This document shows, piece after piece, positions 44,179-52,851 of a stretch of DNA of 64,000 bases (positions within the stretch are counted from its first letter, which is position 1; every line of letters begins with the position of its first letter). Origin of the DNA: an uncultured Archangium sp. (GTDB lineage Bacteria > Myxococcota > Myxococcia > Myxococcales > Myxococcaceae); contig CAIVGN010000192.1 in assembly GCA_903905455.1 (NCBI GenBank), positions 23,409-87,408 of the forward strand, given 5' to 3'. The notes below the pieces were generated by a model. That model did no database searches and was not told the origin of the DNA. It worked only from the letters and a program-made list of their open reading frames with translations. The position numbers and the translations under genes are program-made.

Positions 44179-44826
44179 TCAGCCGCCCAACTGCACGGCC
44201 TGGCCCAGGAAGGTGTTCGAGGTGCAGCTCTCGACGAGGAAGTCGGCCACGTCGGCGCGCGAGATGGCCGAGGGCACGGGCACCAGCTGGGTGGTGCGGG
44301 TGTAGGTCCCCTTCGCCTTGCCGTCGGTCAGCCGTGACGGCCGGGCGATGACGAACTCGAGGCCGCTCTCGCGCGTCAGCCCCTCCTGCACGTCGTGATC
44401 GAGGAAGGGCAGCTTGAGCAGGCCCCCGATGACGAAGGTCCGCAGGAACCAGTTCGCCGTGGCGATGCTCTCGCCTGCGCCCAGCGCGCTGAGCACCACC
44501 AGGCGCTTGACCCCGTGCTCCTTCATCGCGTCGATGCACAGCTTCGTGCCGCTCGAGAAGTAGTCGGGCTTCAACTTGAAGCCGGCCAGCGAGGTCGACG
44601 AAGCGCAGATGATCACCGCGTCGTGCCCGGCGACCGCAGCGCGCATCGAGGCCGCGTCGTGGAAGTCACCCGCCACCTTCGTCAACCGCGCGTCGGTCAA
44701 CGCGAGCTTCGCCGGGGTGCGGGCCAGGGCGGTCACCGTGTGCCCTCGCGCCAGCGCCGACTTCACGCACCACGCACCCGTTCCCTGCGAAGCCCCGATG
44801 ACCAGAATCTTCATGGGAGGCACCAT
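44179..44826 (-). CDS. NAD(P)-binding atypical short-chain dehydrogenase
   Basis: 215 residues; the ATG at 44826 has a GGGAG Shine-Dalgarno, with an alternative ATG at 44814. The N-terminal KILVIGASQGTGAWCVKSAL is the TGxxGxxG-type Rossmann motif. GDFHDAASMRAAVAGHDAVI and RPSRLTDGKAKG follow the NAD(P)H-binding/NmrA-like (SDR_a5) pattern. The catalytic Tyr-x-x-x-Lys is not obvious, as is usual in this subgroup, which includes flavin reductases and sensors. Stand-alone gene; substrate unknown. Confidence 0.82.
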   Translation of the reverse strand: MVPPMKILVIGASQGTGAWCVKSALARGHTVTALARTPAKLALTDARLTKVAGDFHDAASMRAAVAGHDAVIICASSTSLAGFKLKPDYFSSGTKLCIDAMKEHGVKRLVVLSALGAGESIATANWFLRTFVIGGLLKLPFLDHDVQEGLTRESGLEFVIARPSRLTDGKAKGTYTRTTQLVPVPSAISRADVADFLVESCTSNTFLGQAVQLGG

Positions 44827-44881
44827 CGCAGCTCCCGAAGACGGCGGCGCCCTCCACGACGCGCGGTGGGAGGCGGGCGAA

Positions 44882-45598
44882 CTACCGGCCTCGTCGGGCC
44901 AGCCACGCCAGGGGGTGCCCCAGCCCCCACAGCGACAGGAGCACCAGGGCGACCACGAGCGCCCGGCGCTCCCTGAGTGCGTGCTCGGCCTCCGGCTCGG
45001 CCATCAGCTCGACGAAGCTGGGCCCGGCGGCCGGTCGGGGTACATGGTGGATTTCCAGGGCGTGCTCCCAGGCCTCGACGGCGCTGGTGCCGCGAAAGTG
45101 CGAGAGCCGGAGCGCGCCGATGGGGCCCGGTTGCAGGAATTGCGGAGGATCCAGCGCCCAGAGGGGAAGCGGCGAGCCCGGGGACCAATCTGCGGGCACC
45201 AGGGGAACGACCGTGTGGGTCGTGGACCTCGAGTACTTGCCGCCGCTGGTCGTCGTGCGGCCGGCGTGCGACCACAGCAACTGCGTGGCCGGCGCGGACA
45301 GGTGGTGCGCCGTGGCGGGCCACGGAAAGACATCGCGCACCGTCGCGCCGAAGAACAAGACGCCCAGCGCTGCCACGGCCGCCGCAGGCAACACCGCGTC
45401 ACCGAACACCACCACGCCAGCACCGATGACGATGGCGACCAGCGCGAGGCAACTGACCAGCGCCGCCGCGGCCCCTTCGAGTTGCGCCGCCAGCGCCGTG
45501 ACCGCGAGGCTCGCACCGATGACCAGCGTGCCCCCGAGCCAGGTTCGCCCCGGCCGGGAATCGCGCAGGCCCTCGGCCCTGTCTTTCTGCGTCCCCAT
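44882..45598 (-). CDS. Membrane protein of unknown function
   Basis: 238 residues from the ATG at 45598. Three hydrophobic helices lie at about 20-85 (GGTLVIGASLAVTALAA and following), then a soluble, probably extracytoplasmic, segment of about 110 residues rich in Pro, Trp and Ser, then a final helix near the C-terminus (ALVVALVLLSLWGLGHPL) with a basic tail. No family recognised. No clear Shine-Dalgarno, so the start is moderately sure. Confidence 0.58.
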   Translation of the reverse strand: MGTQKDRAEGLRDSRPGRTWLGGTLVIGASLAVTALAAQLEGAAAALVSCLALVAIVIGAGVVVFGDAVLPAAAVAALGVLFFGATVRDVFPWPATAHHLSAPATQLLWSHAGRTTTSGGKYSRSTTHTVVPLVPADWSPGSPLPLWALDPPQFLQPGPIGALRLSHFRGTSAVEAWEHALEIHHVPRPAAGPSFVELMAEPEAEHALRERRALVVALVLLSLWGLGHPLAWLARRGR

Positions 45599-45692
45599 CG
45601 GCAGCGAAGCATAGACCGCCGTGCGACCCGGCTCTCGTCCTCCCGGAGGGATCACGAGCAGGAAGGGTGCAACTGACTGGCAAAGGCAGAGC

Positions 45693-45710
45693 CCGTCAGC
45701 GGAGACGGGG
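45693..45710 (-). terminator. Possible hairpin downstream of the gene ending at 45739
   Basis: Perfect 6-bp stem (45693-45698 with 45705-45710) and 6-base loop, about 30 bases past the stop. No U-run follows on the minus strand, so intrinsic termination is doubtful. Confidence 0.3.
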
Positions 45711-45738
45711 GCGAGGAGGAGGCACCCCTGCGGCGCGC

Positions 45739-46644
45739 CTACCCGACTCCGATCGAGGTCACGAAGATGAACGTCTGCACGTCGAGCAGATCGCGCGCCC
45801 CCAGCGGCCGCAACCGCTCCATCAGGTTGGCCGCCACGCCCAGCGCCGACGCATACGTCTTCCAGTTGGGCGCGGCTTTGTAGTCGAGCGCCATCCCGAC
45901 GCGCGAGGCCGCCTCCTTGACTTGCGTGGGCCGCAAGAAGAGGAACCGGTCCGGACGGAGCAGTGCCGGCAGCACGGTGGTGGCCGGCCAACGGGCGATG
46001 GGTCCGTGCTCCGACTTCAGCGCCTCGACGGAGAGTGCGAGCGCGTTGAACAGCGCGGGCGTCACGGTCTGCGCGTCGGTGAGCGCGAACACCGCCTGGA
46101 AGTAGGCCCTCGCCACCTCGAGATCCCGCAGCGCCTCGGCGAGCCGTGGCTTCTCCCAACGCGGGTGCATGAGGTTCGTGGTGTCCAGCGAGAGCACCTG
46201 AGTCACGACCGCTTCGACGCGACCCTCCTCGAGGAGCGCGAGGCCGCGGCCGTTGCCGAAGGCCGCCACGAGCGCCTCGCTCGCCACGACCTTGTAGTCG
46301 CGCTCACCGGAGAGGTAGTCCGGGGCCTCGAAGCCAGTGGGGAAGAGCTTGCGGAAGGCGGCGAGCGCCTCAGGGAAGGTACGGCCGCGCTTCTCCATGC
46401 GGAAGCCACCGTCGATCTTCACGAAGCGCGGCAGCGAGTCGAGCTCCTCGTGTGTCTGCAGCGTGGGTCGGTCGAAGTTTGCGACGGCGAAGCTGAGCTG
46501 GAATGCCGTCGCCTTGTCAGCTTCCTCCTGCTCCAGGAAGTAGACGTACACGTAGCCGCGCTCCGCCGCGACGACCTTGCCCAACCCTCTCGTCCGATGT
46601 TCGACGAGTTGCCCCACCTTCAGATCAGTCTCAGCAATCGGCAT
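45739..46644 (-). CDS. Unknown protein with N-terminal SH3-like (CarD/TRCF-type) segment
   Basis: 301 residues; GAGAGGGA Shine-Dalgarno before the ATG at 46644. The first 55 residues (VGQLVEHRTRGLGKVVAAER, then YVYVYFLEQEE) read like the small beta-barrel that begins with a GxVVxH-type motif in CarD/TRCF and DUF3553 proteins. The remaining 240 residues are helical, with no recognised motif and no membrane segment. A nucleic-acid or polymerase contact is possible, but this is inference from the N-terminus alone. Confidence 0.6.
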   Translation of the reverse strand: MPIAETDLKVGQLVEHRTRGLGKVVAAERGYVYVYFLEQEEADKATAFQLSFAVANFDRPTLQTHEELDSLPRFVKIDGGFRMEKRGRTFPEALAAFRKLFPTGFEAPDYLSGERDYKVVASEALVAAFGNGRGLALLEEGRVEAVVTQVLSLDTTNLMHPRWEKPRLAEALRDLEVARAYFQAVFALTDAQTVTPALFNALALSVEALKSEHGPIARWPATTVLPALLRPDRFLFLRPTQVKEAASRVGMALDYKAAPNWKTYASALGVAANLMERLRPLGARDLLDVQTFIFVTSIGVG

Positions 46645-46714
46645 TGGTCTTCCCTCTCGGCGCGCATGATGACGCAGCCTCAGCGCTGGCGGACGCGCAA
46701 ACTCAGCCGCGAGC

Positions 46715-46731
46715 CAGGGGTCTGACCCCTG
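46715..46731. repeat. GGGGTC-T-GACCCC palindrome
   Basis: Perfect inverted repeat CAGGGGTC T GACCCCTG in the 185-base gap between two minus-strand genes. The core GGGGTCWGACCCC is a common intergenic palindrome in proteobacteria, often in families spread by REP-associated transposases. Only one copy noticed here. Confidence 0.6.
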
Positions 46732-46829
46732 CTGTCAGCGCTGATCAGGACGACACCAGTCGTGCGCGGCCCGGTGCCCGTTCCGTCTTTTCGTTCTGCA
46801 ACGCAGGCGCTGGCGACGAGAAAAGCCGG

Positions 46830-47351
46830 TCAGCGCGTCAGTCGCCCCAGCTCGGTGATCACGGGCTCCATGCCTTCGACGACCACCTCTTGCTGCGCCA
46901 CGCATGCGTAGAACGAGTCGAGGTACTCGATGGTCTGCGTTGCCGTGGTGAGCGTGAGCCTCAGCGTCGGCGCGTCGGCGCCGCACTCCGTGCGCGAGCT
47001 GCGGGACATCGCGTTGAGCTTTTGCTGAACACCCTCGATTTCGCCCGGCGTCAGGAAGCTCGTGCCGGCATCGATCTGCGTGTGACCACTGACCAACTCG
47101 CTGTGGCACACGCGCCAGGTCATCACTCCGGAGTCGAGGCTCAGGTTCCACGTGGAAGGACCAAAGAAGCCGCCATCGGCCTCTCTGCACGATGCCTGGA
47201 ACCCACCCAGGCCGGCCGACGCGACGAGAGACTGGACTCCAGCCGGGACGACAGGCGCGCCACCATCGCCCTGAGAACCAGCATCGCTGCTCGGAGACAT
47301 CGCGCCACAACCCAGTACAGCCACGCACGCCCACGCCATCAGTGCTCGCAT
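46830..47351 (-). CDS. Small lipoprotein of unknown function
   Basis: 173 residues with lipobox VLGC, then a Ser/Asp/Gly spacer. Four mature Cys residues (SCREADGG, RVCHSEL, TECGADA, YACVAQQE) could form two disulfides. A compact beta-rich domain is likely (TWNLSLDSGVMTWRVC, LRLTLTTATQTIEY). No named family. Divergent from the frameshifted outer membrane gene with about 80 bases between starts. Confidence 0.62.
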   Translation of the reverse strand: MRALMAWACVAVLGCGAMSPSSDAGSQGDGGAPVVPAGVQSLVASAGLGGFQASCREADGGFFGPSTWNLSLDSGVMTWRVCHSELVSGHTQIDAGTSFLTPGEIEGVQQKLNAMSRSSRTECGADAPTLRLTLTTATQTIEYLDSFYACVAQQEVVVEGMEPVITELGRLTR

Positions 47352-47432
47352 GCGCGGAAGGTCTCACGGCCCCTGCGCAGACACAACGAGCGCCGGCCCG
47401 TCGCAACCGGAACGAGGTCACGGGGGTGGTGG

Positions 47433-48325
47433 GTGTCGGCGGTGGTGATGGTGGGCTTCGCGCAGGTCTCAGCGGCAAGTGAAGATGCGTTCGGTGGACC
47501 CGAGCCGGTGCCGGAGCTCGCGACGCCGCTTCGCTTCGCAGTGGGTGGAGTGTCGGGCCCCTGGACGCTGCTGGAGTCCGGCCTCTTCCTGCGCCCGCCC
47601 ACCCCGCGTACTTGAGCCTGGGACCGTGGGCCAGTCTCGTGGTCGGCTGGGGCTTCGAGGCCGGCCCCGTTCATCTGCGGCCGGCCGCCCGGTTTGCACT
47701 GAGCTACTTCCTGGACTCAGACAGGTTGCCCGCTGAGCGCTGGAGCCCCACGCCGGTCGAGTTGAGCCTCGCGGCAACCAATCTCCTCGACGACGAGCGC
47801 TACACCGGGTTTCGCCTCACGCCCGCGCTCGGCGTCACCATCCCCACGCAGTTCGGCGAGGAGCTCGCCTGGTCGACGGTCTCCGTGGCACTTCAGCTCG
47901 AGCGACGCTTCGGTCCCGTGGAGCTGGCGTGGAGGGCGGAGACCGGTAAGCCCTTCTTCCCGCCCGCTCCCCCCTGTCTCCAGCCGGCCTTCTGCACCGT
48001 CAACCGCAACCCCATCAACTGGACCCTGGTGAACAGCCTGCAGGGCGAAGGGTGGATCGACCCGACCCTCTCCATCGGCCTGCGCCTGGGCTTCGGCGTC
48101 GCGTGGAACCACCTGCTCGCCGGAGCCCAGGGCGTCCCCGCCCAGACCGTGGCCGACACCCGGCTGAGCACCAGCGGACACGTGTGGGTATCCCGGGCCT
48201 TCGCGCGGCTCTTCGGCCTGAGCGCCGACCTCGTCAGCGTGCAGCCCGCCACGGGCGGGGATGGCAGCGTACGCATCCCGTTCTTCGCCCTCGCGGGCCT
48301 GGCGACCAAGCAAAAGCCACGCTGA
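47433..48325 (+). pseudogene. Outer membrane beta-barrel protein gene with a frameshift
   Basis: The first part (start about GTG 47433 or ATG 47448) encodes a signal peptide (VSAVVMVGFAQVSAASEDAF) and about 40 more residues, then meets a TGA at 47613. The rest, in another frame to 48325, encodes an all-beta outer membrane-like protein (LGPWASLVVGWGFEAGPVHL, LTPALGVTIPTQFG) with no signal of its own. Joining PPTP from the first frame to AYLSLGPW in the second restores one continuous protein of about 297 residues. The shift fits loss of one base in a C-rich run near 47590-47605. It could be real decay or an assembly error. Confidence 0.72.
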
Positions 48326-48340
48326 CCATGACCGCGTGAC

Positions 48341-49156
48341 CTACTTGCGATCGTAGATGCTCGAGCCGATGACGATGAAGCGATCCCCGGTGGCTCCGAT
48401 GATGCTGATCCACGACGGCCCTCCGTTGGGTTGAAACTGGATGAGGTAGCCGTCGAGCAGCCACCGACCGCGGGAGCCGGCCGCCAGGGTGTAGTCGCGG
48501 CCCACGTCCACCAACCCCGACTCGTAGGTGCCGTCGGCGTTGAAGACGAATTTGCCACCCGGCGTGCCCCAGGTGCCGATCAGTCCATCTTCGGTGGGCG
48601 GCGCCAGGGGCATGTGCCTGGCCGCGCCCGTCTTGAAGAAGTCCCCGTCGCGATCGCTGCCCGTTTCGAAGTCGTCCGTCGAGGTGTAGCCGTCGCCATG
48701 CTGGACGAGCTTCCCGTCGTTCACCTCGAAGGTGCCCACCCCGGTGCTGCCCCGCTGCGCCCGCTGGCCCTCGAGGTCGAAGGCCAGGCCGCCGCCGAGC
48801 CGGGGATTGGTGGCCCGCGTGCCGTCCGCGAGGAAGAGGATCAGCCCCGCATTCATCTTCGAGGCGCTGGTCGTCTGCCAATGCCACCACAGCCCCTCGG
48901 GCCGGCCGTCCACCACGCGCGCCTCCGGGATGGGGACGCCCCGGCCGCTGGGGAGCCAGCCCACGCCGCCGGGGTAGAGGTCGGGAGTGTTGCCGGTGGG
49001 CAGCCCACCACTGCGGGGCCGCGAGGAACTCACGTCGTCGCCCGCGATCAGTCCCAGCCCCATCACCCCCAGCGTCATCGCGCTACAGACCGCGCAGGAC
49101 ACCCCCGCCACCACCAGTATCCAGAACACCGCGCTTCGTCCCCAGGGCCGGCTCAA
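48341..49156 (-). CDS. Membrane-anchored protein of unknown function
   Basis: 271 residues from a TTG at 49156; no ATG or GTG lies further upstream in frame, so the start is weak. One N-terminal hydrophobic helix (about 10-40) acts as an anchor. The C-terminal 70 residues (LIGTWGTPGGKFVFNADGTY, then GRWLLDGYLIQFQPNGG) have the strand pattern of a lipocalin-like or DUF-type beta barrel, with the opening GTW. Convergent with the frameshifted outer membrane gene, 15 bases between ends. Function unknown. Confidence 0.55.
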   Translation of the reverse strand: MSRPWGRSAVFWILVVAGVSCAVCSAMTLGVMGLGLIAGDDVSSSRPRSGGLPTGNTPDLYPGGVGWLPSGRGVPIPEARVVDGRPEGLWWHWQTTSASKMNAGLILFLADGTRATNPRLGGGLAFDLEGQRAQRGSTGVGTFEVNDGKLVQHGDGYTSTDDFETGSDRDGDFFKTGAARHMPLAPPTEDGLIGTWGTPGGKFVFNADGTYESGLVDVGRDYTLAAGSRGRWLLDGYLIQFQPNGGPSWISIIGATGDRFIVIGSSIYDRK

Positions 49157-49371
49157 GGCGCGAGGAGACTCCGTCCGGCGCCTTGATTCAACTGCGCTGC
49201 CACGCGCGCCCCGGCTCCCGCCCCGAAGAAGTGGGGGGAATCAGTTTCAGGCCGGCGGAGTCAGGGCAGCGGAACGCGAAGCGGCGAAGGAACGCGATGC
49301 GGAGCATCAAGAACAGCCACCTGTCACCGGCAGCGACCTCATGCAGATGTCAGTCATGAAATGAGTCGAGG

Positions 49372-49650
49372 TCACCGCACGGCTGGGGCCGAGGAGGTCT
49401 CGAACGCCAGCAACTGCTCGGCACGCACCCAGACCGGAGAACCCGCATCGATGGGGCCCGGCACGAACGGCTGGTTGTCGAGCGGGCCGAGCCACCATCC
49501 GTCGGCTCCAATGCCCCGCAGCATCACCCACATGAACTCGACGCGCTCCGAGACCTCCCCAGCGGCGTCCGCGGCCAGGAACACCAACGCGACCTTCGCC
49601 AGGTCTCCCTGGCGCGGCGCCGTCGTCAGTGGGTGGAGTTCGCGCCCCAC
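49372..49650 (-). CDS. DUF2314-like protein, N-terminus uncertain
   Basis: The first usable start is a GTG at 49650 (92 residues), but protein-like sequence continues upstream in frame (LELEGWLVARPEQ) to a TGA at 49786-49788, the stop of the preceding gene, with no start codon. The core KVALVFLAADAAG, then VEFMWVMLRGIGADGWWLG and PLDNQP, matches the DUF2314 pattern (MWV, G-x-LDN-P). A hydrophobic stretch in another frame (VAATLALICLFAHRA) just upstream could be its signal peptide after a frameshift. Role unknown. Confidence 0.5.
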   Translation of the reverse strand: MGRELHPLTTAPRQGDLAKVALVFLAADAAGEVSERVEFMWVMLRGIGADGWWLGPLDNQPFVPGPIDAGSPVWVRAEQLLAFETSSAPAVR

Positions 49651-49785
49651 CTGCTCGGGCCTCGCGACGAGCCAGCCCTCGAGTTCCAGGCTGGGTTCCT
49701 TCCTCGGCGGCGTCGCCTCGGCAGTGGAAGCGTTCGAGAAGCGCGGTGCGCGAAGAGGCAGATCAGCGCGAGTGTCGCGGCGACG

Positions 49786-50868
49786 TCACCCTCGCGCGGA
49801 ATGGGGTGGAGCGCTGAGCGACCTCCACCGCGTCATGGTCTTCGCGGCCAGCACGATGGCGTCTCCCACCAGCGGGGCCGTGAGGTAGCGGCCGCCAAAA
49901 CTGAACCCCACCAACTCCGCGGTGCGCAAGAGCCCGTCGCGCTCAGGCCGATCGCGCAGCGTGGCGTCCCCCAACACGAAGCCCGTCGCTGAAGGCGAGA
50001 TGCCCAGCACCAGCGGCCCGGAGTCGACGTCACCCTGGCTCAGCCCTTCGCGAATGCCGCGCAGCCCACCCCACGCCGCCTCGTCACCGAAGTGGGTCCA
50101 CATGCGCGACGACTGCTCGGACGCCAGCTCCTCGTCGACGAAGGGCAGGAAGAACGAGTTCCACGCCGCGCCACTCCCCCGCGCACCCTGGCCCGGCGCG
50201 AACACGAGCACGCCGTTGGCTGGGTCCCGCCACTGCGCCTCCAGCTTCGCGCGCCACCGCTGCTCGAGCGCCCGATGCCGCGGCTCGCCGATGCACGCGT
50301 CGAATTGCATCAGCCCCGCCATCACCACCACGTTGTCGGGCACGTAGATCTCCCCGGGGTACGTCTCGATGAGCCCCGTCGGTGACTGCTCGATGCGCCG
50401 CGAAAGCGCAGCCACGAGCGCCTCGTGCAAGGCCACGTCTCGCGCCCCGCCCAGCAGGCACGCCGCGTCCAGCGCCAGCACCACGTGCCCGAGGTAGCCC
50501 GCATGGCCGTCGGAGCTCTCGAGCGTGCGCAGCGCGTCGCGCCCCCACTGCTTCGTGTCGTAGGCCCGCACCGCCTCGGAGCTCAGTCGCGCCGCCCAGT
50601 CGCTCACCTGCGCCGCCCGCACCGCGCGAGTTTCAGGAGAGCGCATCGCGAGGTTCGTCGCCGCGATGGCCGACATCGACAGGGTCCCCAGCGTCCACTC
50701 GCCGTCGAAGGGGTGACCCGGCGCGAAGCCTGGGAGGTCTCCCTCCGCGATGCGCCGCGAGAGGTAGTCGAGCCGGGCCTCGGCGTCGTCGCGCGTGGCG
50801 CAGGCCGCGGTGCGCACGAGGTTCAACACCAACAACGAGAGCAGCCCCACGGCGGCGCGTTTCTTCAT
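49786..50868 (-). CDS. Exported helical protein of unknown function
   Basis: 360 residues from the ATG at 50868, chosen over 50892 because MKKRAAVGLLSLLVLN begins a clean signal peptide. Mature residues are helical, with regularly spaced motifs typical of an alpha/alpha toroid (GHAGYLGHVVLALDAACLLG, YVPDNVVVMAGLMQFD, WNSFFLPFVDEE). It recalls linalool dehydratase-type folds, but this is a weak match. The gene is 78 bases downstream of the VanX-like gene and could be its operon partner. Confidence 0.6.
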   Translation of the reverse strand: MKKRAAVGLLSLLVLNLVRTAACATRDDAEARLDYLSRRIAEGDLPGFAPGHPFDGEWTLGTLSMSAIAATNLAMRSPETRAVRAAQVSDWAARLSSEAVRAYDTKQWGRDALRTLESSDGHAGYLGHVVLALDAACLLGGARDVALHEALVAALSRRIEQSPTGLIETYPGEIYVPDNVVVMAGLMQFDACIGEPRHRALEQRWRAKLEAQWRDPANGVLVFAPGQGARGSGAAWNSFFLPFVDEELASEQSSRMWTHFGDEAAWGGLRGIREGLSQGDVDSGPLVLGISPSATGFVLGDATLRDRPERDGLLRTAELVGFSFGGRYLTAPLVGDAIVLAAKTMTRWRSLSAPPHSARG

Positions 50869-50946
50869 GCCCGTGAGCCTCACCGAGCCCAACGCGCCTC
50901 GGAGCCCCGCCCACCTGAGCGGTCGAAACCCGGCGGTGAGCCGTCG

Positions 50947-51546
50947 TCACTTCCCCGCGTCGGGCCGCGAGAAGGGCTCGTCGCGCAGCGGGTACTTCGC
51001 CGCGTCGGGCAGGTCGTAGTGCCACCACTCCATGCCGTTCTTCTTGAAGCCGAAGGACTCCATGGTGGTGCGCAGCAGCTCACGGTGTTCGCGCGCGACC
51101 TTCGTGCCCCCGGTGAACGAGTGGTGGGCCTCCTTGCCGAAGAAGTCGTAGGGCGAGGGGAACTCCACGTCTTTCCCGTCGAGCGTGACCAGCCCCAAAT
51201 CCACCGCGCCGCCCCGGTTGTGGTTGCTGCCCTTCTTCGGCTCCGCCACGTACCCGGGCACCGGCATCACCTTCCACAGCTCGAACTGCACGTGGTGCGG
51301 GCGGTAGCAGTCGTACAGCCGCAGTCGGTAGCCCTTCTCGCGCAGCACGTCGGCCGCGGCCTTGAGCTGGCTGGCGCTGCGCTCGAGCAACAGGCACCGC
51401 GCGTCGGAGGGGTAGACCTGCTTCTTCATGAAGTTGTCGGCCGTCGCGTAGCGCAGGTCCACCACCGCGTCGGGCACGAGCGTGGTGACCTCCACCAGCG
51501 GGGCGGGAGCGGCAGACAGCATCGACGACAGCAGCAGCGGGAGCAT
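50947..51546 (-). CDS. VanX/DdpX-type D-alanyl-D-alanine dipeptidase
   Basis: 199 residues with an N-terminal signal peptide (LLSSMLSAAPA). Zinc ligands are in SNHNRGGAVDLG (the SxHxxGxAxD motif) and EWWHY near residue 175. Arg and Tyr of YDCYRPHHVQFE contact the substrate. The family cleaves the D-Ala-D-Ala dipeptide, as in vancomycin resistance (VanX) or periplasmic recycling (DdpX). No vanHA genes are nearby, so cell-wall dipeptide recycling is more likely. It starts 6 bases after queC ends. Confidence 0.9.
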   Translation of the reverse strand: MLPLLLSSMLSAAPAPLVEVTTLVPDAVVDLRYATADNFMKKQVYPSDARCLLLERSASQLKAAADVLREKGYRLRLYDCYRPHHVQFELWKVMPVPGYVAEPKKGSNHNRGGAVDLGLVTLDGKDVEFPSPYDFFGKEAHHSFTGGTKVAREHRELLRTTMESFGFKKNGMEWWHYDLPDAAKYPLRDEPFSRPDAGK

Positions 51547-51552
51547 CGGACT

Positions 51553-52251
51553 TCAGCGTCCCACGTAGCGGGTCGGGTCGGGTACCCCGGCCTCGTCGAA
51601 GCCCTTCTTGCGCAGCAGGCACGAGTCGCAGCGCCCGCACGCCAGGCCATCGACCGAGGGATCGTAGCAGCTGTGGGTCATCGAGTAGTCGACGCCCGCC
51701 GCCACGCCTGCGCGCACGATGTCCGCCTTGGTCATGCCCGAGAGCGGCGCGTGCACCGTGAAGCGCGCGCCCTCCACGCCGGCCTTGGTGGCGAGCGTCG
51801 CGAGCTGCTCGAAGGCGCGAATGAATTCCGGCCGGCAGTCGGGGTAGCCCGAGTAGTCGACCGCGTTGACCCCGATGTACAGGTCGGTCGCGCCCACCAC
51901 CTCGGCCAGCCCCAGCGCGAGCCCGAGGAAGATGGTGTTGCGCGCGGGCACGTAGGTCGAGGGAATGGAGGTGCTCACCTGCGAGACGTCGTCGTGCTTG
52001 GGCACCGCGACGTCGGAGGTGAGCGACGAGCCGCCGATGGCGCGCAGGTCGAGCCGCACCACGCGGTGATCCGTCACCCCGTGGGCCTTCGCCACCGCCT
52101 TCGCGCGCTCCAACTCCACCGCGTGTCGCTGCCCGTAGTCGATGGACAGACACACCGGCTCGAAGCCCGCGCGGATCGCCATCCCCAGGCACGTCGTCGA
52201 GTCGAGCCCACCCGAGAGCAGCACCACTGCCTTCTTCTTCGCAGTCGTCAT
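51553..52251 (-). CDS. queC: QueC, 7-cyano-7-deazaguanine synthase
   Basis: 232 residues. PP-loop SGGLDS at 13-18, [44 protein letters not shown], and the C-terminal zinc site SCYDP...[10 protein letters not shown]. It converts 7-carboxy-7-deazaguanine to preQ0 with ATP and ammonia, in the queuosine/deazaguanine pathway. No queD, queE or queF is in the window. It lies 14 bases after a lipoprotein gene and 6 before the dipeptidase gene, so it is probably part of that transcript. Confidence 0.95.
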   Translation of the reverse strand: MTTAKKKAVVLLSGGLDSTTCLGMAIRAGFEPVCLSIDYGQRHAVELERAKAVAKAHGVTDHRVVRLDLRAIGGSSLTSDVAVPKHDDVSQVSTSIPSTYVPARNTIFLGLALGLAEVVGATDLYIGVNAVDYSGYPDCRPEFIRAFEQLATLATKAGVEGARFTVHAPLSGMTKADIVRAGVAAGVDYSMTHSCYDPSVDGLACGRCDSCLLRKKGFDEAGVPDPTRYVGR

Positions 52252-52265
52252 GGCCCTGCTTTGCG

Positions 52266-52850
52266 TCAGCGCCGGTCGCCGCGCAACTGGTAGCGCACGG
52301 TGCAGCCGTCGCACTTCGCGTCGCAGGCGCCCCCGTCCGAGAGCCCGGCGGCCACCACCCGCGTCGTCAGCTCGCCGCACAGGCGCACGGCGTCGAAGCC
52401 CCGCGAGGTCTGCTGCGGCCCCGTCACGCCCGCGTCGCCGGAGGGCACCGGCACGCCCCCGTCCAGCGGCGCCTCGGGGCACTGGCCGCCCAGGGCGTCG
52501 GCCTGCGAGCGGCTGAGCACCGCCACCGCGATGGTCTCCACCACCGTCGTGGTGCACTCGCTGCAAGCAGTGAAGATGCGGCCGGCCTCGCGCACCCGGG
52601 TCAGCGTCTGGCCATCGAAGGTGCCTTCGCCCGGCCAGGTGCCCAGCGTCACCCACGCGCGATCCGACGCGCTGTCCCGGGTCAACACCGCCTCGAACGA
52701 GAAGTCCGCGCCGGTCACCTCGTCGAGCTCGCAGGCCCGCGTCGCCCCGCTGGCGCTCATCGCGTAGGTGCCGATGACCTCGTCACCGGGCGGCGCCGTC
52801 ACCAGGCACCCCGTCGACACCACCGAGAGCAGGAGCGCGAGGCGGCGCAC
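52266..52850 (-). CDS. Lipoprotein of unknown function
   Basis: 194 residues from the GTG at 52850, one base after the stop of the giant TPR gene; the frame also continues upstream inside that gene. Lipobox STGC. Several Cys ([43 protein letters not shown]) suggest disulfides. A strand pair ([20 protein letters not shown]) hints at a compact beta domain. No family recognised. It is probably translated from the giant TPR transcript. Confidence 0.66.
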   Translation of the reverse strand: MRRLALLLSVVSTGCLVTAPPGDEVIGTYAMSASGATRACELDEVTGADFSFEAVLTRDSASDRAWVTLGTWPGEGTFDGQTLTRVREAGRIFTACSECTTTVVETIAVAVLSRSQADALGGQCPEAPLDGGVPVPSGDAGVTGPQQTSRGFDAVRLCGELTTRVVAAGLSDGGACDAKCDGCTVRYQLRGDRR

Positions 52851-52851
52851 G

